Below, one piece after another: positions 13,345 to 26,955 of a stretch of DNA of 64,000 nucleotides. Source of the stretch: Dipetalonema caudispina (taxonomy: Eukaryota > Nematoda > Chromadorea > Rhabditida > Onchocercidae); the NCBI GenBank assembly GCA_013365325.1, contig JABVXV010000081.1:152901-216900 (forward strand). The letters run 5' to 3'. The position numbers and the translations under genes are program-made. Positions within the stretch are counted from its first letter, which is position 1; every line of letters begins with the position of its first letter. The notes under the pieces were generated by a model. That model did not search any database, was not told the DNA's origin, and saw only the letters and a list, made by a program, of their open reading frames with translations.

Positions 13345-15962
13345 ATGGGTCGAAAGAAAAAGCGTGCCGCGAAACCTTGGTGTTGGTAAGCTATTTTAAC
13401 GTTTATGGAGGAATCAAAAATATTTGGTTTTTTTTAATATGAAACAACAAAGGTTATCTAGATTGTTTTGTTTAGAAGAGGAAAAACAAGGAAAGCTTAT
13501 CTGGGCTGTTTTACTTAAAAATATGCATCGGTTGTTGTAATCGCTTTGTTTATGTTGGTTAGTAAGACTAGTCATGCATTTTTTTCTTTAAATGGGATTG
13601 CAGTTAGATTTTGAATCTTATTGTTTGAGTGAAGAGTTTAGTACAGGATAAGGCACATAAGATTATGCCACTATTTCATGCTTTTTCATCTAATCATCTT
13701 AAGTGCTAAATGTTTTCTTTTACTGTTCCTCCTTCTCTTCCTTTATGTTTTTGAATCTATAGGTATAAATCAATGACATAAGTAGATGGTTAGCAAGGAA
13801 GTAAGGTAACTAGTTATTAAGCTGATAGTTAAATGAACTAGTGTGTAGGTAAAAAAATTCAGAGATAATTGAAAGCCATGCGCAAAGCCGTAGGCAAGAT
13901 TCACTTATGAGGAAAATCTGATTCAAAATATAATTATCAAAGTTCACTGGTAACTCTGATTTGTCGGGTCATTTTGACTGTGAGTTTAGTGAATTTCTTT
14001 TTAGAGATTTATGTGCTATTTAATACGATATTTAGTCACGGGCATCTCTTGACTGAAGGATCAGTTGACCTGATGGTTAGGTTCAAAATTACTATATAGA
14101 TAAGGATCATGTTTATTTTATTGCAGGTACTGTAATCGCGAATTCGAAGATGAAAAAATTTTAATTCAACACCAAAAAGCAAAACATTTTAAATGTCATA
14201 TTTGTCACAAGAAACTTTTCACAGGCCCTGGATTAGCCATCCATTGCATGCAGGTATCTCTTTCAATTAGTTAAATTTACAGTAAATAGATTTTTGTCTT
14301 AAATTTTTCTTTTGCATATGTTACTGTCTGGAGTTCATTTTATTCACCATTCCTGAAGCTTATTTTTTTAAGGTGCACAAAGAAACAATTGATAAGATAC
14401 CTGCTGCTTTACCCGGTAAAGATTCAGTTGAAGTAGAAGTTTATGGTATGGAAGGTATTCCCGATGATGCTCAAGGTTCTGGAATTTTTCATTTTATTAA
14501 AAATTTACCTTTCAATTTGGCATTTTCCCTAAAAAATATTGATGCTTTTCCTTGCAGAGGAAAGTGCAAAGAAGGAGTCAAAGAATACAGTTGCTCCGGT
14601 GCCTCCTCTGATAGCTCCATTTCCAATGCTACCTCCAGGTAGATAAATTCATTTTTTATCGTATCGTTTTCATATTTTACAAGGTTTGGTAAGATTCGAT
14701 TATGTCAGTGAATCTCCAAATAGCAAACAAAAATAGTTTTATGTATTCGCTGAGAAATTGTCAGTTTTGCCAATCTTTTTTGTATTTGGGAAATTCATCT
14801 TGTATTTCAGGTATACCACCTATGATTCCCGGTTTTCCACCTCTTCCACCTTCAGGAATGCCCCCGTTTGGTCCACCGTTTATGCCAGGAGTACCGGCAC
14901 CACCAAGAGCTCTCCCGCCACTTCCGGTCGTACCTCCAGGTAGTGCTCAACCTGCACTCACAAGGTTCCCGTTTTTCACTTTTACTAGCATTTAATGAGT
15001 CTAGACTGGTACAGGATAATCCAACTATGTATTAGCTGATGTAGTGGTAAATGGCAGATAAATTATATTCCACATGGAAGAGATAGCGGAAAAACACTCA
15101 TAGATATTATTGTGCTACCAGTATATGCAATTTTAATCCACAGCTGAAGTTTAATTTTTCTCATCCGACCAAATGTTAATAGGCTATGTATAGAAAATCT
15201 TTCAGCAGTTCGTGGATTATGATAACCTTGCATATGATGTGTTTCGGAGGAACTCTCTGTCATTTCTTGTATGTAAGGTGATAGGAAGGTAAGGGGGTTG
15301 GGAATACCATTGAATAAGTACATGGACAAGATTTCTTCAGCTTCGTTTTTGGTGCTGAAATCATCGGGTTTTTGATTATCGGCTGTATTTTTTACAACTA
15401 TCTGTTTTTGCCAAGTAGGTAGCTCTTAAACCAGTATTTTTGGACTCATATCCGGGAATCGAAATTTTAGAAAATTGAAGGAGATGATGTACTAGCTGCT
15501 TTTTTACTTTATATGCGTGTGTTTGAAAGTATTCTAATATGCAACTTCGATTTTGTTGCAGCATGAATTTACCCCCTCGGGTACCACTACCAAATGGTCC
15601 AATGGGAGTACCCGCGATTCCTGGTCCGGGAACAATCAATACACAGTCTACGCCTGCTGTACCCGCAGCCTTCCCAGCCTATAGTGATCCTTCTTCTAGT
15701 AAAACTGCAGAACCGGAGCGGATCCGGGAAATACCCAATCAGATCCAAAGACTGGGGGCAAAAATACACATCATGCATCCTGACGAAGATATATCTTTGG
15801 TATGTTATTTAATATAGACTTGAAGCTTTTAAGGATTCGTTATTAATTGTGCAGAAATCTTAAAATTAGCTGGTTTTTGGATTAAATTTGTTTAACAATC
15901 GTAGATAAAACAAAATACTTTTTCAGGAGGAACGGTTGGCAATCAGTAAAGGTTTCATCTAG
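13345..15962 (+). CDS. bugz: BuGZ / ZNF207 spindle-matrix zinc-finger protein
   Basis: BuGZ binds microtubules and BUB3 and supports kinetochore loading and chromosome alignment. Seven exons: 13345-13385, 14127-14253, 14373-14475, 14558-14638, 14811-14964, 15562-15799 and 15927-15962. They join in frame to 780 nt, or 259 residues. The protein starts [14 protein letters not shown], the family's signature N-terminus. Two C2H2 fingers follow ([20 protein letters not shown]), then [10 protein letters not shown] and VYGMEGIP. A Pro/Gly/Met-rich low-complexity region follows, then the BUB3-binding GLEBS core ([10 protein letters not shown]). The stop comes only nine codons after the GLEBS EE pair, so the long vertebrate tail is absent (human 478 residues). 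For exon 5 I used the donor at 14964, because the nearer one at 14939 gives an immediate stop. C. elegans B0035.1 is the likely counterpart. Confidence 0.93.
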
Positions 15963-16075
15963 TTGGTAGTGGATTCAAATTTTTCGTAAGGTAAGTTTTC
16001 TCTTTACCTATTTTTCAGGATGTAGCTGATCATTTACTACTTTGTGCGATAAGTTTCAAGGTAGTTTTTAATGGT

Positions 16076-16576
16076 TTATAAGTAGGTTACTTGATTTCCT
16101 ACATAGTTTCTTTGCATAAATTCATCATAAGCTCTGCGTTGTGGAACCTTTAGAAAGAGCTGAAACGACAGTTTCCGACCGTGCCACACAGTTTTAATTG
16201 TAAAGGTTAGTCCTGGAAGCAGGTGGGTAGTGTTTTCTTGCTCATCAAAAAAAGGTTGTGAAGCCTTCATGTCCTGTACGTTTTTGGCACTCCCATTGGT
16301 ACTTTTCGTCCACACTTTCTTCAAGGTTTCAGCAACTGTTCCGGGTCTTTGGCAACTTTTTTCTGTGAGTTTGATTAATGTTTTACCACAGTTATGCCGA
16401 AATCTTCACAGTTAATTTGAGATAGAACTTTATTGTTACCATCCTCAAAAGTGGAGGGATTGGGGAACTTGGGTTCTGAGTCCTTATGCCCTGAAAGACT
16501 TGGAAACGGATTTTGTGGATTTCATGTTTGGTTTCCGACATTCACAAGTTGTGCCGTAGGATGGGAGACTTACAAG
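16076..16576 (-). CDS. candidate unrecognised multi-exon gene (3' part)
   Basis: Three blocks join in frame on the minus strand: an exon ending at 16574, an exon at 16440-16490, and a last exon at 16076-16362 ending in TAA. The first intron starts GTAAGT and ends TCTTTCAG (about 83 bp). The second starts GTAACA and ends CACAG (77 bp). The product has a charged stretch (HKDSEPKFPNPSTFED), then TVAETLKKVWTKS, and ends FMQRNYVGNQVTYL. It is not low-complexity, which is unusual for non-coding DNA here. The 5' part could not be followed, because an in-frame stop lies a short way upstream of 16574 unless another intron is present. I do not recognise the family. It lies inside the BuGZ/dnj-2 convergent interval and could be an antisense or nested gene, or chance. 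Confidence 0.35.
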
Positions 16577-17686
16577 TAAGTTTACTGTTCGAAGTATAAT
16601 ATTTTACTTCTTTTTACTTCCTGCTGAAGTTTATTGTGATCAAAGCTGTACTGAGGTAAGCATGCTACAGCTTAATTCGTAAGGCTTTGCTTACTGGCTT
16701 TTGCCAATAAAATTCGTGTTTTCAGCGCAGTCCTGTCTCCTCTCGTCATCATCGTCAAAATTTGTTGTTCGAATGCAGAAGAAAAAAGTGGGAAATCATG
16801 CTACTGATTGCGCTTCTGGAATTGTGATTGATCGACCACATTGCATTATCTTTCCCTCCCCTTCATTGTTTTTTTTTTCTTTTCTTTTCCCTTATGTAAT
16901 TGTATTGTATGCTGATATCGATTGTCGGTAAGTTTTGCTCTCTTTTATTAGAAAACAAGATTTTCTTCATTTGGATTTTGTTATACGGCACACACGCAGC
17001 ACAAATACATAACGCATTTCTAGAACAAATGTATATGCACTCTCGTAAACAGTTACCATATCAAAGTTCTCTGGACAGGAAATATAGCATAGTTCAATTC
17101 AGGTCGAAATAGGATTGAATCCCTTCCGCCGAATTTGATATTGCATCAAATCTGAACATATAGAATAATCATTGAAATATACAAGCGATAGCTCGTATAT
17201 CTCGATTTTTTGTTTGTGTTGGAAAGGGATTTTATTTCTGTCGAGTCGTAGTAGTGAGTGAACATTTTTTCTGTAGAAATTTAATCCGCAGAGACTCGGG
17301 TGAAAGGGTTAGCACTTTAGAGCCTTGAAAATCAACGAGAAACATTTTTTTACATCGACCACATCAGCAATACCTTTATTTACAGCAGATTACTATCTGG
17401 TCTGTTTGCTTTAACGGTAAGCGACGTCCAGCTGTTTATTGATAGTACACAGCTTGTTTTACAGTGGGAATAAAATTATTCCAATAACAAATGCTATAGC
17501 TGTTGGGTGGATCATCAAAACGAAGATAAATGCGAATTCTCCAGATCTCAAAATCATCACGAACTCCCGTTTTGCTTCTCTGATAGTACAGTTACTGCTG
17601 GACCTAAGAAAGAGATACCACCAGAGGGCACTATCGTCATACTATTGATCTTCACTTCTGACCGCTACTACACGTTTAACATTAGT

Positions 17687-17692
17687 TTTATT
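17687..17692 (-). terminator. poly(A) signal of dnj-2
   Basis: AATAAA on the minus strand, about 60 bases downstream of the dnj-2 stop codon. This is a plausible cleavage and polyadenylation signal for that gene. Confidence 0.6.
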
Positions 17693-17750
17693 TGATCTGT
17701 TTTTCGGTCACCTCATACATTAACAGGAAAATAATGAAATTTCAAATATT

Positions 17751-20255
<2,505 letters not shown>

Positions 20256-22121
20256 CCCGCAGAAATACCGCAAATCGTCAACTACTTCCAACGATTCTGA
20301 ATTCTTCCATGGAGTAGAATTCAAATAAACGACATAACTTTAGTCAAAATGAGAAAGAAAAGTACATCTGGTTATCAATTTTAAGAATCAAAAATTGATC
20401 AGAAGTTTAAGCCTAGAGAGAAGTACATGCATATTAGAATATATTCAATTCTAATTTTGAGATCCAAAATAAGAACTCGAATAATCAATGAAGTTTTGGA
20501 AAATTTGGTGGTCCGTAAAAAGAAAGGAATTCTATAATGATTCTCATTAACAAAAAAAAACCACCCATATTCCCTCTTATGCTTCTATCAGTCCAAACTA
20601 GTTTAAAACGCTTCATTTCATCAGCCAACAATCGAAAATGTTGCGTTTTAATGGAGGTTTAGAGATTGATAAAGTTTGGAAATACATGATATGTAGAGAT
20701 TGAGAACATGGAAATAACTTAACAAATGAAAGAGAGATACGACAGTTGGAAAAATTCGCGAGAAAGCATATTGCTAAAAGTTTGCCCGATGAATTAGAGA
20801 GGAAAGGTTTGCAAAATATAACACAATATAGGAGGAGCAATGTTTGAGAGCAAGAAAAATAGACGTAACAGGAAAGAAAAGAGGACAGGCAAGGATAGAA
20901 CAATGTAAATTGCATAGGGTAGGAGGCAATAGATAGTGTAGATAAAATAATTAAATAATACGGGATAGGAGTATTAATTAATTACTGGAAATGATTTAAG
21001 TTATTTTTATTGGGAATGATAAATAAAGATTTAACTTACACCTGATTTATGATTGTTAAATGTGGTGGTAGAGCATATGACTTGGGAAGTTATAATCAAT
21101 AAAGTATAGGTTTAAATTTGTAGAAAAAAGGAATTTTTTTTTTCTAACTTTGAAATCTTCTGAAAAATTTTTACGAAATTAGTGATGAAAATGAAGTGCA
21201 ATTTTAAAGATTCTAGTGCTTTATTGTTTCAAAGATCATTCCGTTATCCAATTAGAATTACGAATAAATCTAAGAAAATCTCATGAAATATTTCTTTTTT
21301 CTAGAAGAAGAAAATTTTTATAGCCTCTAAAATATTCCTTAAATATCTGTTGTTTTTTTTTTTTCTTTCGGAATACAAATTTTCAAATTTTTTCTCCTTT
21401 TTTTTTTTTTCCTTCGAGATTTTATTCATATGAACATTTTACGGAATGCGACGCAACCTTAAATCTAAGAGAAAAGAGAATCGATCACCATAATATCCCT
21501 TCTTTACAAATCATATTTTGATGTTGGAGAGAGAGAGAGAGAGAGAGAGAAGTGGTACGTTCTGCAGGCAACAAACAATCAAATTAAAGTTAAACATAAG
21601 AATTAAAAAAATTTGAATTGGCGCAATGTACCTTAGCACGCATGGATGCGTATATGCAGGGTCACAATGATGCAGCTCTACGGATTTTCCGCTCGCGATT
21701 TTCTGACGCGTGGTCGTTTCGCGATGACGGTTTCATGGATTTCTGTACCATGTAGTCCGTTTCATGAATCTCATATTGTATAACGGTTTCATAGAATTCC
21801 TGGGTGTAATCGTGTGTTTTGATAGTGAGTATGTTAAGTATGCAAAAATTGTTTGATTAAAATTATTTCTGGAGAAAGATATTTCAGGTGGAAGAAGCTT
21901 GGTGTGAGTTTAGGGATAACTGATACTGCAGAAAATGGTTTAAGAAATGGTTGTGTTTCTGGATGAAAAATTGCGAATGTCGAGAGAATATAAGATGCTT
22001 AATTCTAGGAGATTTGTTGTTCTTGATCGACATGTATGCATAGTCATATCAGTGATATGTTGTAGAAGTAATTTATAAGTTTTTATTCTTCTAGATATAA
22101 AAGAAGATTTGAAGGTGGTGA
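20256..22121. promoter_or_regulatory. divergent 5' region between dnj-2 and the BRK1 gene cluster
   Basis: About 1.9 kb between divergent transcription units. No exon was recognised. A (GA)n tract lies at 21527-21551. The stretch 21630-21790 is richer in G+C and CpG than its surroundings, with repeated short motifs such as TTTCATG, and is the best guess for promoter sequence of the plus-strand cluster. Confidence 0.45.
21527..21551. repeat. (GA)n microsatellite
   Basis: About 12 uninterrupted GA dinucleotides upstream of the BRK1 cluster. GA tracts can bind GAGA-type factors in animals, but nothing in the sequence proves that here. Confidence 0.85.
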
Positions 22122-22717
22122 ATGAATGCAGGTAGTGTAAAGGTTACACTTGTACAGCGACAATTACGAGAAGACTGGAATAATCGTGAATACGCACAAG
22201 TGGTTTCTGATAACATCCGACATATCGTGGATTTCCTTTGTAATTTTGGTAGGTCTTTAAGACTTGATCGGCGTCATTTGTTGACAAATAAAACTAAATA
22301 AATAGCTACCTTCAACCTGTTTATCGTGCAAGTAAGGAGGTAGTGTTCGATGCATACTTTTTTAAAAGATAACGAATTGTTATGTGTTCGCGTCTTTATT
22401 TCATTATAATTAAAAATGATAAGTCAAAGCTTATCATGTGACAGTCGAAAATGGAGTATTTTAGTTCGCATAATTTCAGAACTCTCTTGTCGAAGTAGAA
22501 TCGCAACACTTAGTGATAAGGTATCACTATTGGAACGAAAAGTGGAATTTCTTGAAGCCAGAGTGAGTTCTTACGTTGCATTACCTGGCCACAATGACTA
22601 CTTTATTCTGTCCCTTGTCGTTGTCTTGGAATTTATCATGAAAAAGAGAATTGCATCCTTTTTTATTTCACTGTAACATTCTTTCCTTACAAATAGATGG
22701 TTCCTTCATTTTCATGA
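22122..22717 (+). CDS. brk1: BRK1 / HSPC300, WAVE-complex subunit
   Basis: BRK1 is the smallest subunit of the WAVE regulatory complex, which activates Arp2/3 to build branched actin. Exons: 22122-22248, 22480-22562 and 22697-22717. They join to 231 nt, or 76 residues (human 75). The protein reads VQRQLREDWNNREYAQVV and then ELSCRSRIATLSDKVSLLER, with KVEFLEAR near its end. This closely follows the single long helix of BRK1, including the SCRSR block. The last exon adds only MVPSFS and a stop. Its acceptor (TTACAAATAG) is weaker than the others, so the final six residues are the least certain part. The next gene starts only 88 bp after this stop, as expected for the first member of an operon. 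Confidence 0.93.
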
Positions 22718-22764
22718 GGGCAATTCAGCATACCGTGTCAGGTTTATTCCTGATCAATTGTATA

Positions 22765-22772
22765 ATTACCAG
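22765..22772 (+). promoter_or_regulatory. probable trans-splice acceptor for nuo-3
   Basis: ATTACCAG sits 55 bp after the BRK1 stop and 33 bp before the nuo-3 ATG. There is no room for a conventional promoter, so a spliced-leader acceptor is the simplest reading. Confidence 0.5.
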
Positions 22773-22805
22773 TTATCGCGAGGTGAAACACTGAATTGAA
22801 CAAAA

Positions 22806-24881
22806 ATGGCAACAGGTATGATAAGAACTGCTACTGCAACTACACGTGAAGTTGTTCCTATTGTATCAGTCAATAAAGCACAAAGCCGATCGAATGTGCT
22901 TGCTGTATATAAAGAAATGTTAGTTCGTTTCATTCATTTAATGCAAAACCAGATTATCATTCCATGGAAACTATCACGCTTCCTCAGTCGATATTCCTTC
23001 TTCCGACTTGAAGCGTCTCGCTTTCATTCACTGTTAATCGTAGCAGTTGCATATGTTCACAATACTTTTTGCCTTGTTACGATCACATTCAAGTCCTAAA
23101 TATTATACGAACCACTTGACATGTCAGGGGTTTTAAGGGACTTCTTACTTTTCACGTGAACAAATATTTGTCAAATATCACTCAGTATCTCCAGAAATAG
23201 AAATGATGTCCGGTTAGCTGTTACTGATAAGGAACAATAAGGTAGTAGGTAAAGTAAAAAAGTAAAGTGATAAAAGCAAAGTGACATGAGAAAGGAGACA
23301 TCTGCTCGTATTCTGTAAAAACTGATAAAACCTGGAATATTGATATTAAACAATGGATTATCGACAAGCCTTACTAACTGATGATTTGGATGGGATGGTA
23401 TGGCGGTTACATTGTTGGCTTCCTTAATGATACACGGTCATGTGAAGCGTGTGGCATACCCCAGCTAGATTCAAGTCATTCTTCTACCGGGAAATTTCCT
23501 ACGTTTAATGCCTGGTTCATATTGTTAGCGGGCGAGTTTGGTATGGACCATTAAAAAGTAGAGAAAGACACTTAAAACCTGTTATAATTTCACACTCGAT
23601 CGAAACAGTTTTTAGAAATATATGTTCTAATTTACGTTTCTCACAGAAAAAGTATGTGGGTTTAGGCTTTTATTTCCATGTTACTTTCCTTCCACTTTCC
23701 ACAGTCTTATTCTTCAATTTTCCTAATCTTGGCTTCTAATTAATTAATTAATTATCCCAGTCATTTATTAAGATAGAAGTACAAAACAGAAGTATCACCA
23801 CACCGAATAATAAAAAAAGAGAAAAAAGTGATGTCTTCCTTTCTTTTTTCATATAAAACTGAAGATGTGTTTATTTCCTGCTTCATGTCACACGTTGATA
23901 TATTATAATATAGACAATCTCTCGAACTATGAATAATTAAGAATTGTTGCTGCGATGGAGTCATTTGTATGTGAGATGAACCATGTTCCTTATCCCGCTT
24001 GTCAATGCTTTTCTCGTTGATATTAGTTCAGGATAAAGACATGTAGAGTTTGGATGGCACAGCCATATGTTATGTCATTATTGTTCTCCTGTATTCCTTT
24101 ATTGGGAAGTTAGTTATGTTTAGCTATCGTGGAAGCGGATGGGTGCGTTTTTAAAATCGTTATAACGTCGCGATTTCTTTTAGTCTAAATAATGTCCATA
24201 TTTGTTGATTGGTTCTTATCGATAATTGTTTCATGTAACATTGTTAGGGAAAGTGGGAAAAGCATGAAGAATGACATTAGCAACTGTTTTGTTGCTTGCC
24301 TACTTTTTGTCTTATCGAAGTTTTAGTTCAGCGTTGTTATCATCCTCCTACTTCTCACATGAATAGCAAAAGAAGGATATCGTCATCATTTTTCTAACCG
24401 TTGAAGTACTTGATGTTGTTGGAATGTTTGCGACAGCAGTAGTGTAGTAGTCGTGATGGTAATAGTGATAGTAGGCGTAGTAGCAATAATGCAGCGATTC
24501 TTGTCGTCACAATGGTTGTGATCGTTATTTTTATCTTTGACTCGTTCTTGCATTTATGTATGTATGCAGGCTTAGGCGACAAACGCTGAATCGATTTTGG
24601 ATATTAATGTTTGAGACAGAAAATGCACTGCCTAAATGCTATCGCTGTGGATGTTGCCGCTATTGCCTAGTATCTTTTTTCAGGAAAGATAGCCCATATA
24701 TATATATATATGTGTGTGTGCTTGCTTCTGTTTTTTTTTTTTTTTATTTTTCTTCACCAATTTTTCTGTTCTTTTAAAGCATGAATGTGTCGCGAAATTG
24801 ATAATATGCGATTGTTGACGGTTAAGCCTTTTTATAATTGAAGTGAATTTTCCCTTTTTTCAGTTTTGGAATTTATTTCCA

Positions 24882-24914
<33 letters not shown>

Positions 24915-26690
24915 TAATGAAACACACTCATTCCATCGGCTCAGATCTGTTCGTCTTATGGGTGTGTAATTTGTGGATAGTCGTTGACATTGACCGACCC
25001 ACTGAGATGACAGTCATTTCAATTCATCGCTCACTGAATATTCCACCAGATCCTTTATTCTTCCTATCTTTGTTTCATCATTACTGTATATTAGCAGATT
25101 TGTTTATTGTAAATTTCTGTAGTTGGTTAGTTTTTTTCTTTTAAATTTATTTTATCTTTTCTGTTTTTCGATATCAAGCATATGGATTAGCATAGTCGTT
25201 TTACATTTCGCCACAGACTTTATGCTCAAATCCGATTCAAATTTGTGCAAATCGATTGTATATAAATATAGCCTATCATCGAATTTTTGAGTGACCAGAA
25301 ACTGGCTGGATGAAAAGAGTTTTTGGGAAAGTGTATTCGAAATTGCGGGACCTTCAATCAATCAGTCACCGGTTTTTAGTTATTGTATGGATATATGTGT
25401 TGTATGTGTGTATGTGTGTATATATATATATATGTGTGTACGTATATGCATGCACATCACATACTAATTGCACACACTCTATTTGGTAACAAGAATAATA
25501 ATTTGATCTTTCATAGAGCTGTTACCAATGACTGAATTTCGGTGCAGCTGTGAATACGTCTGAAGAAGAAAAAAGTCGAAGATTATGACATATTTCAATA
25601 ATAATCTCCTTTCTGTTCAATTTTTTGATAATTTTTTAAACGGTTTCTTTACATTGGGAAGAATTTTTTTGAGAAAATTTTCCGTTTATAATTAATAGTG
25701 ATAATATAGCGGCATTTCGGCTGGAAGTACATTGAGCATAGAATATCGATCAGAAAATGCTGGATATAATTCCTCTCTATGAAAAATGTATTATTCACAG
25801 CACAATGATAGAACGACAATACCTTGTTTACCTGTGGTAATTGGCGGTGTGAAAAGGGTGATGTTTTTGGTGCTCAACTGTTATCGGTGACAGTTTTACC
25901 TGTTTTAAAAACCAAAATCAGTCGTTGTATAAAAAGTTTCTCTACTTTGTATGCTCTAACGAGGAAAAAATACAAAATTATTATGAGTGTTTCAGATCAT
26001 TTTTCGTCTGTTTCTTGTATTTGTGTATTTTTGCTTTAGATAATAGGACGTGAGGGTCATTAATTGGATATGAACTTTATTTAGTCAGCCAAAGATCGGG
26101 TTGCTTTTTCTGTCTAAGCCTTTCGTTTATTTCAGGCAACGCTATGCTCCGAAACTCTACAAAGAATTCCATCTTGAGGATATGCCGCTATCCGTTTTTC
26201 GGGCAGCTTTAAAAAAGCAGTATACAAATAATGCGCATTTGACCGATTTTCGTGTCATCGATCGAAAAATCGCTGAATGCCGTCAAGTAAAACATTTGTT
26301 CTTTTTTTTCTTTTTTTTTGAAATTTCGTATTTCCTTACAAGTTTTCTCTTTCTTCATCAACTCGCATATTAAACTTGCGTTGGGATTTTTGATTCTTCT
26401 AACAGTTTCAGCGGTTCGTCGTCTTTCAACGTTTATTACCAAGTTATTTAGCTGGAGAACGATCTGAGATTATGCAGTTGTTTTGAGTTCAAATAAGGCC
26501 CATCGAAACAGTCCCTTAAGTTATTCAAGTTCAGATAAAATATTTCTTTTTATAAATTTTATTTTAGGTGATGTTGGCGTGCCAAAAGGCTTGGTATAAC
26601 CCTTACCATCTACGAAACGTCCTGTTCCGTGAAAATGTTGAAGCAAAACCGAAAGATTTTTTGTCGACCTTTCTTAGGAGCAAAAATTAG
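22806..26690 (+). CDS. nuo-3: NDUFA6 (complex I LYR/B14 subunit)
   Basis: NDUFA6 is a small accessory subunit of mitochondrial complex I of the LYR family; it recruits acyl-carrier protein. Exons: 22806-22918, 26136-26286 and 26568-26690. They join to 387 nt, or 128 residues, matching the usual family length. Matching blocks are VYKEMQRYAPKLYKEFHL (the LYR-type helix start, here VYK), NNAHLTDFRVIDRKI and KPKDFLSTFLRS. The last resembles the conserved RPKDFLSKF tail. The first intron is 3.2 kb (22919-26135), far longer than its neighbours, and splits the codon for Met in VYKEM. I found no nested gene in it. The gene follows BRK1 by 88 bp and precedes coq-3 by about 260 bp on the same strand. 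C. elegans nuo-3 is, as I recall, next to coq-3 and gdi-1 too. Confidence 0.92.
24693..24720. repeat. (TA)n(TG)n microsatellite in nuo-3 intron 1
   Basis: Short alternating TA then TG dinucleotides. A similar TG/TA tract lies at about 25395-25440 in the same intron, and a T30 run lies at 24884-24913. Confidence 0.8.
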
Positions 26691-26947
26691 TTCCACTGTT
26701 GATCAGTGATAGACCATGCTCATTTAATCATACTACTGTTTTGTGATGACGATTTCTTGCTTGCATATGAATAGTAAAAAATTTAATCGCGTTATATATC
26801 GTTTTTTGTGCTGGTATTGATTCTTATCTACTTTTGCACTTTTTTGATTTGTTGGAGATCTCCACCGGGAATTGAGATGCCTTAGATCAACTATTTCATA
26901 CTTTTTTTTTAATTGAGATTAGAAGATTTGAAGCTTGAAATATAAAC

Positions 26948-26955
26948 TTCAGATG
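26948..26955 (+). promoter_or_regulatory. trans-splice acceptor abutting the coq-3 ATG
   Basis: The acceptor TTCAG is followed immediately by ATG at 26953-26955. Used for trans-splicing, it would join the spliced leader directly to the start codon and leave no gene-encoded 5' UTR. Confidence 0.55.

Larger units (their letters stand above)
15963..17750. other. convergent interval between BuGZ and dnj-2
   Basis: About 1.8 kb between convergent genes. It holds the 3' UTRs, an AATAAA at 16706-16711 that could serve BuGZ, and the candidate minus-strand gene at 16076-16576. Open frames at 17439-17695 (+) carry clustered Cys residues but lack a start or consistent upstream exon, and they overlap the dnj-2 3' end. 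Confidence 0.5.

Noticed and set aside
14758..15812. Alternative-frame ORFs within BuGZ
   Set aside because: They are shadow frames of the Pro/Gly-rich exons and do not join in phase to the zinc-finger exons.
17439..17695. Overlapping plus-strand frames, one with a CYSCW-like cysteine cluster resembling a Ly6-type start
   Set aside because: The frame has a stop just after the only good acceptor, no ATG and no phase-compatible upstream exon. It also overlaps the dnj-2 3' end and its poly(A) signal.
20613..20915. 100-codon minus-strand frame upstream of dnj-2
   Set aside because: It is Phe/Leu/Ser/Cys-rich from T-rich DNA, with no flanking exons and no similarity; it sits in the promoter interval of dnj-2.
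24394..25144. Frames inside nuo-3 intron 1, including a Cys-rich stretch near 24640
   Set aside because: They are interrupted by TA/TG microsatellites and T30, and no consistent start, stop and splice set could be made.
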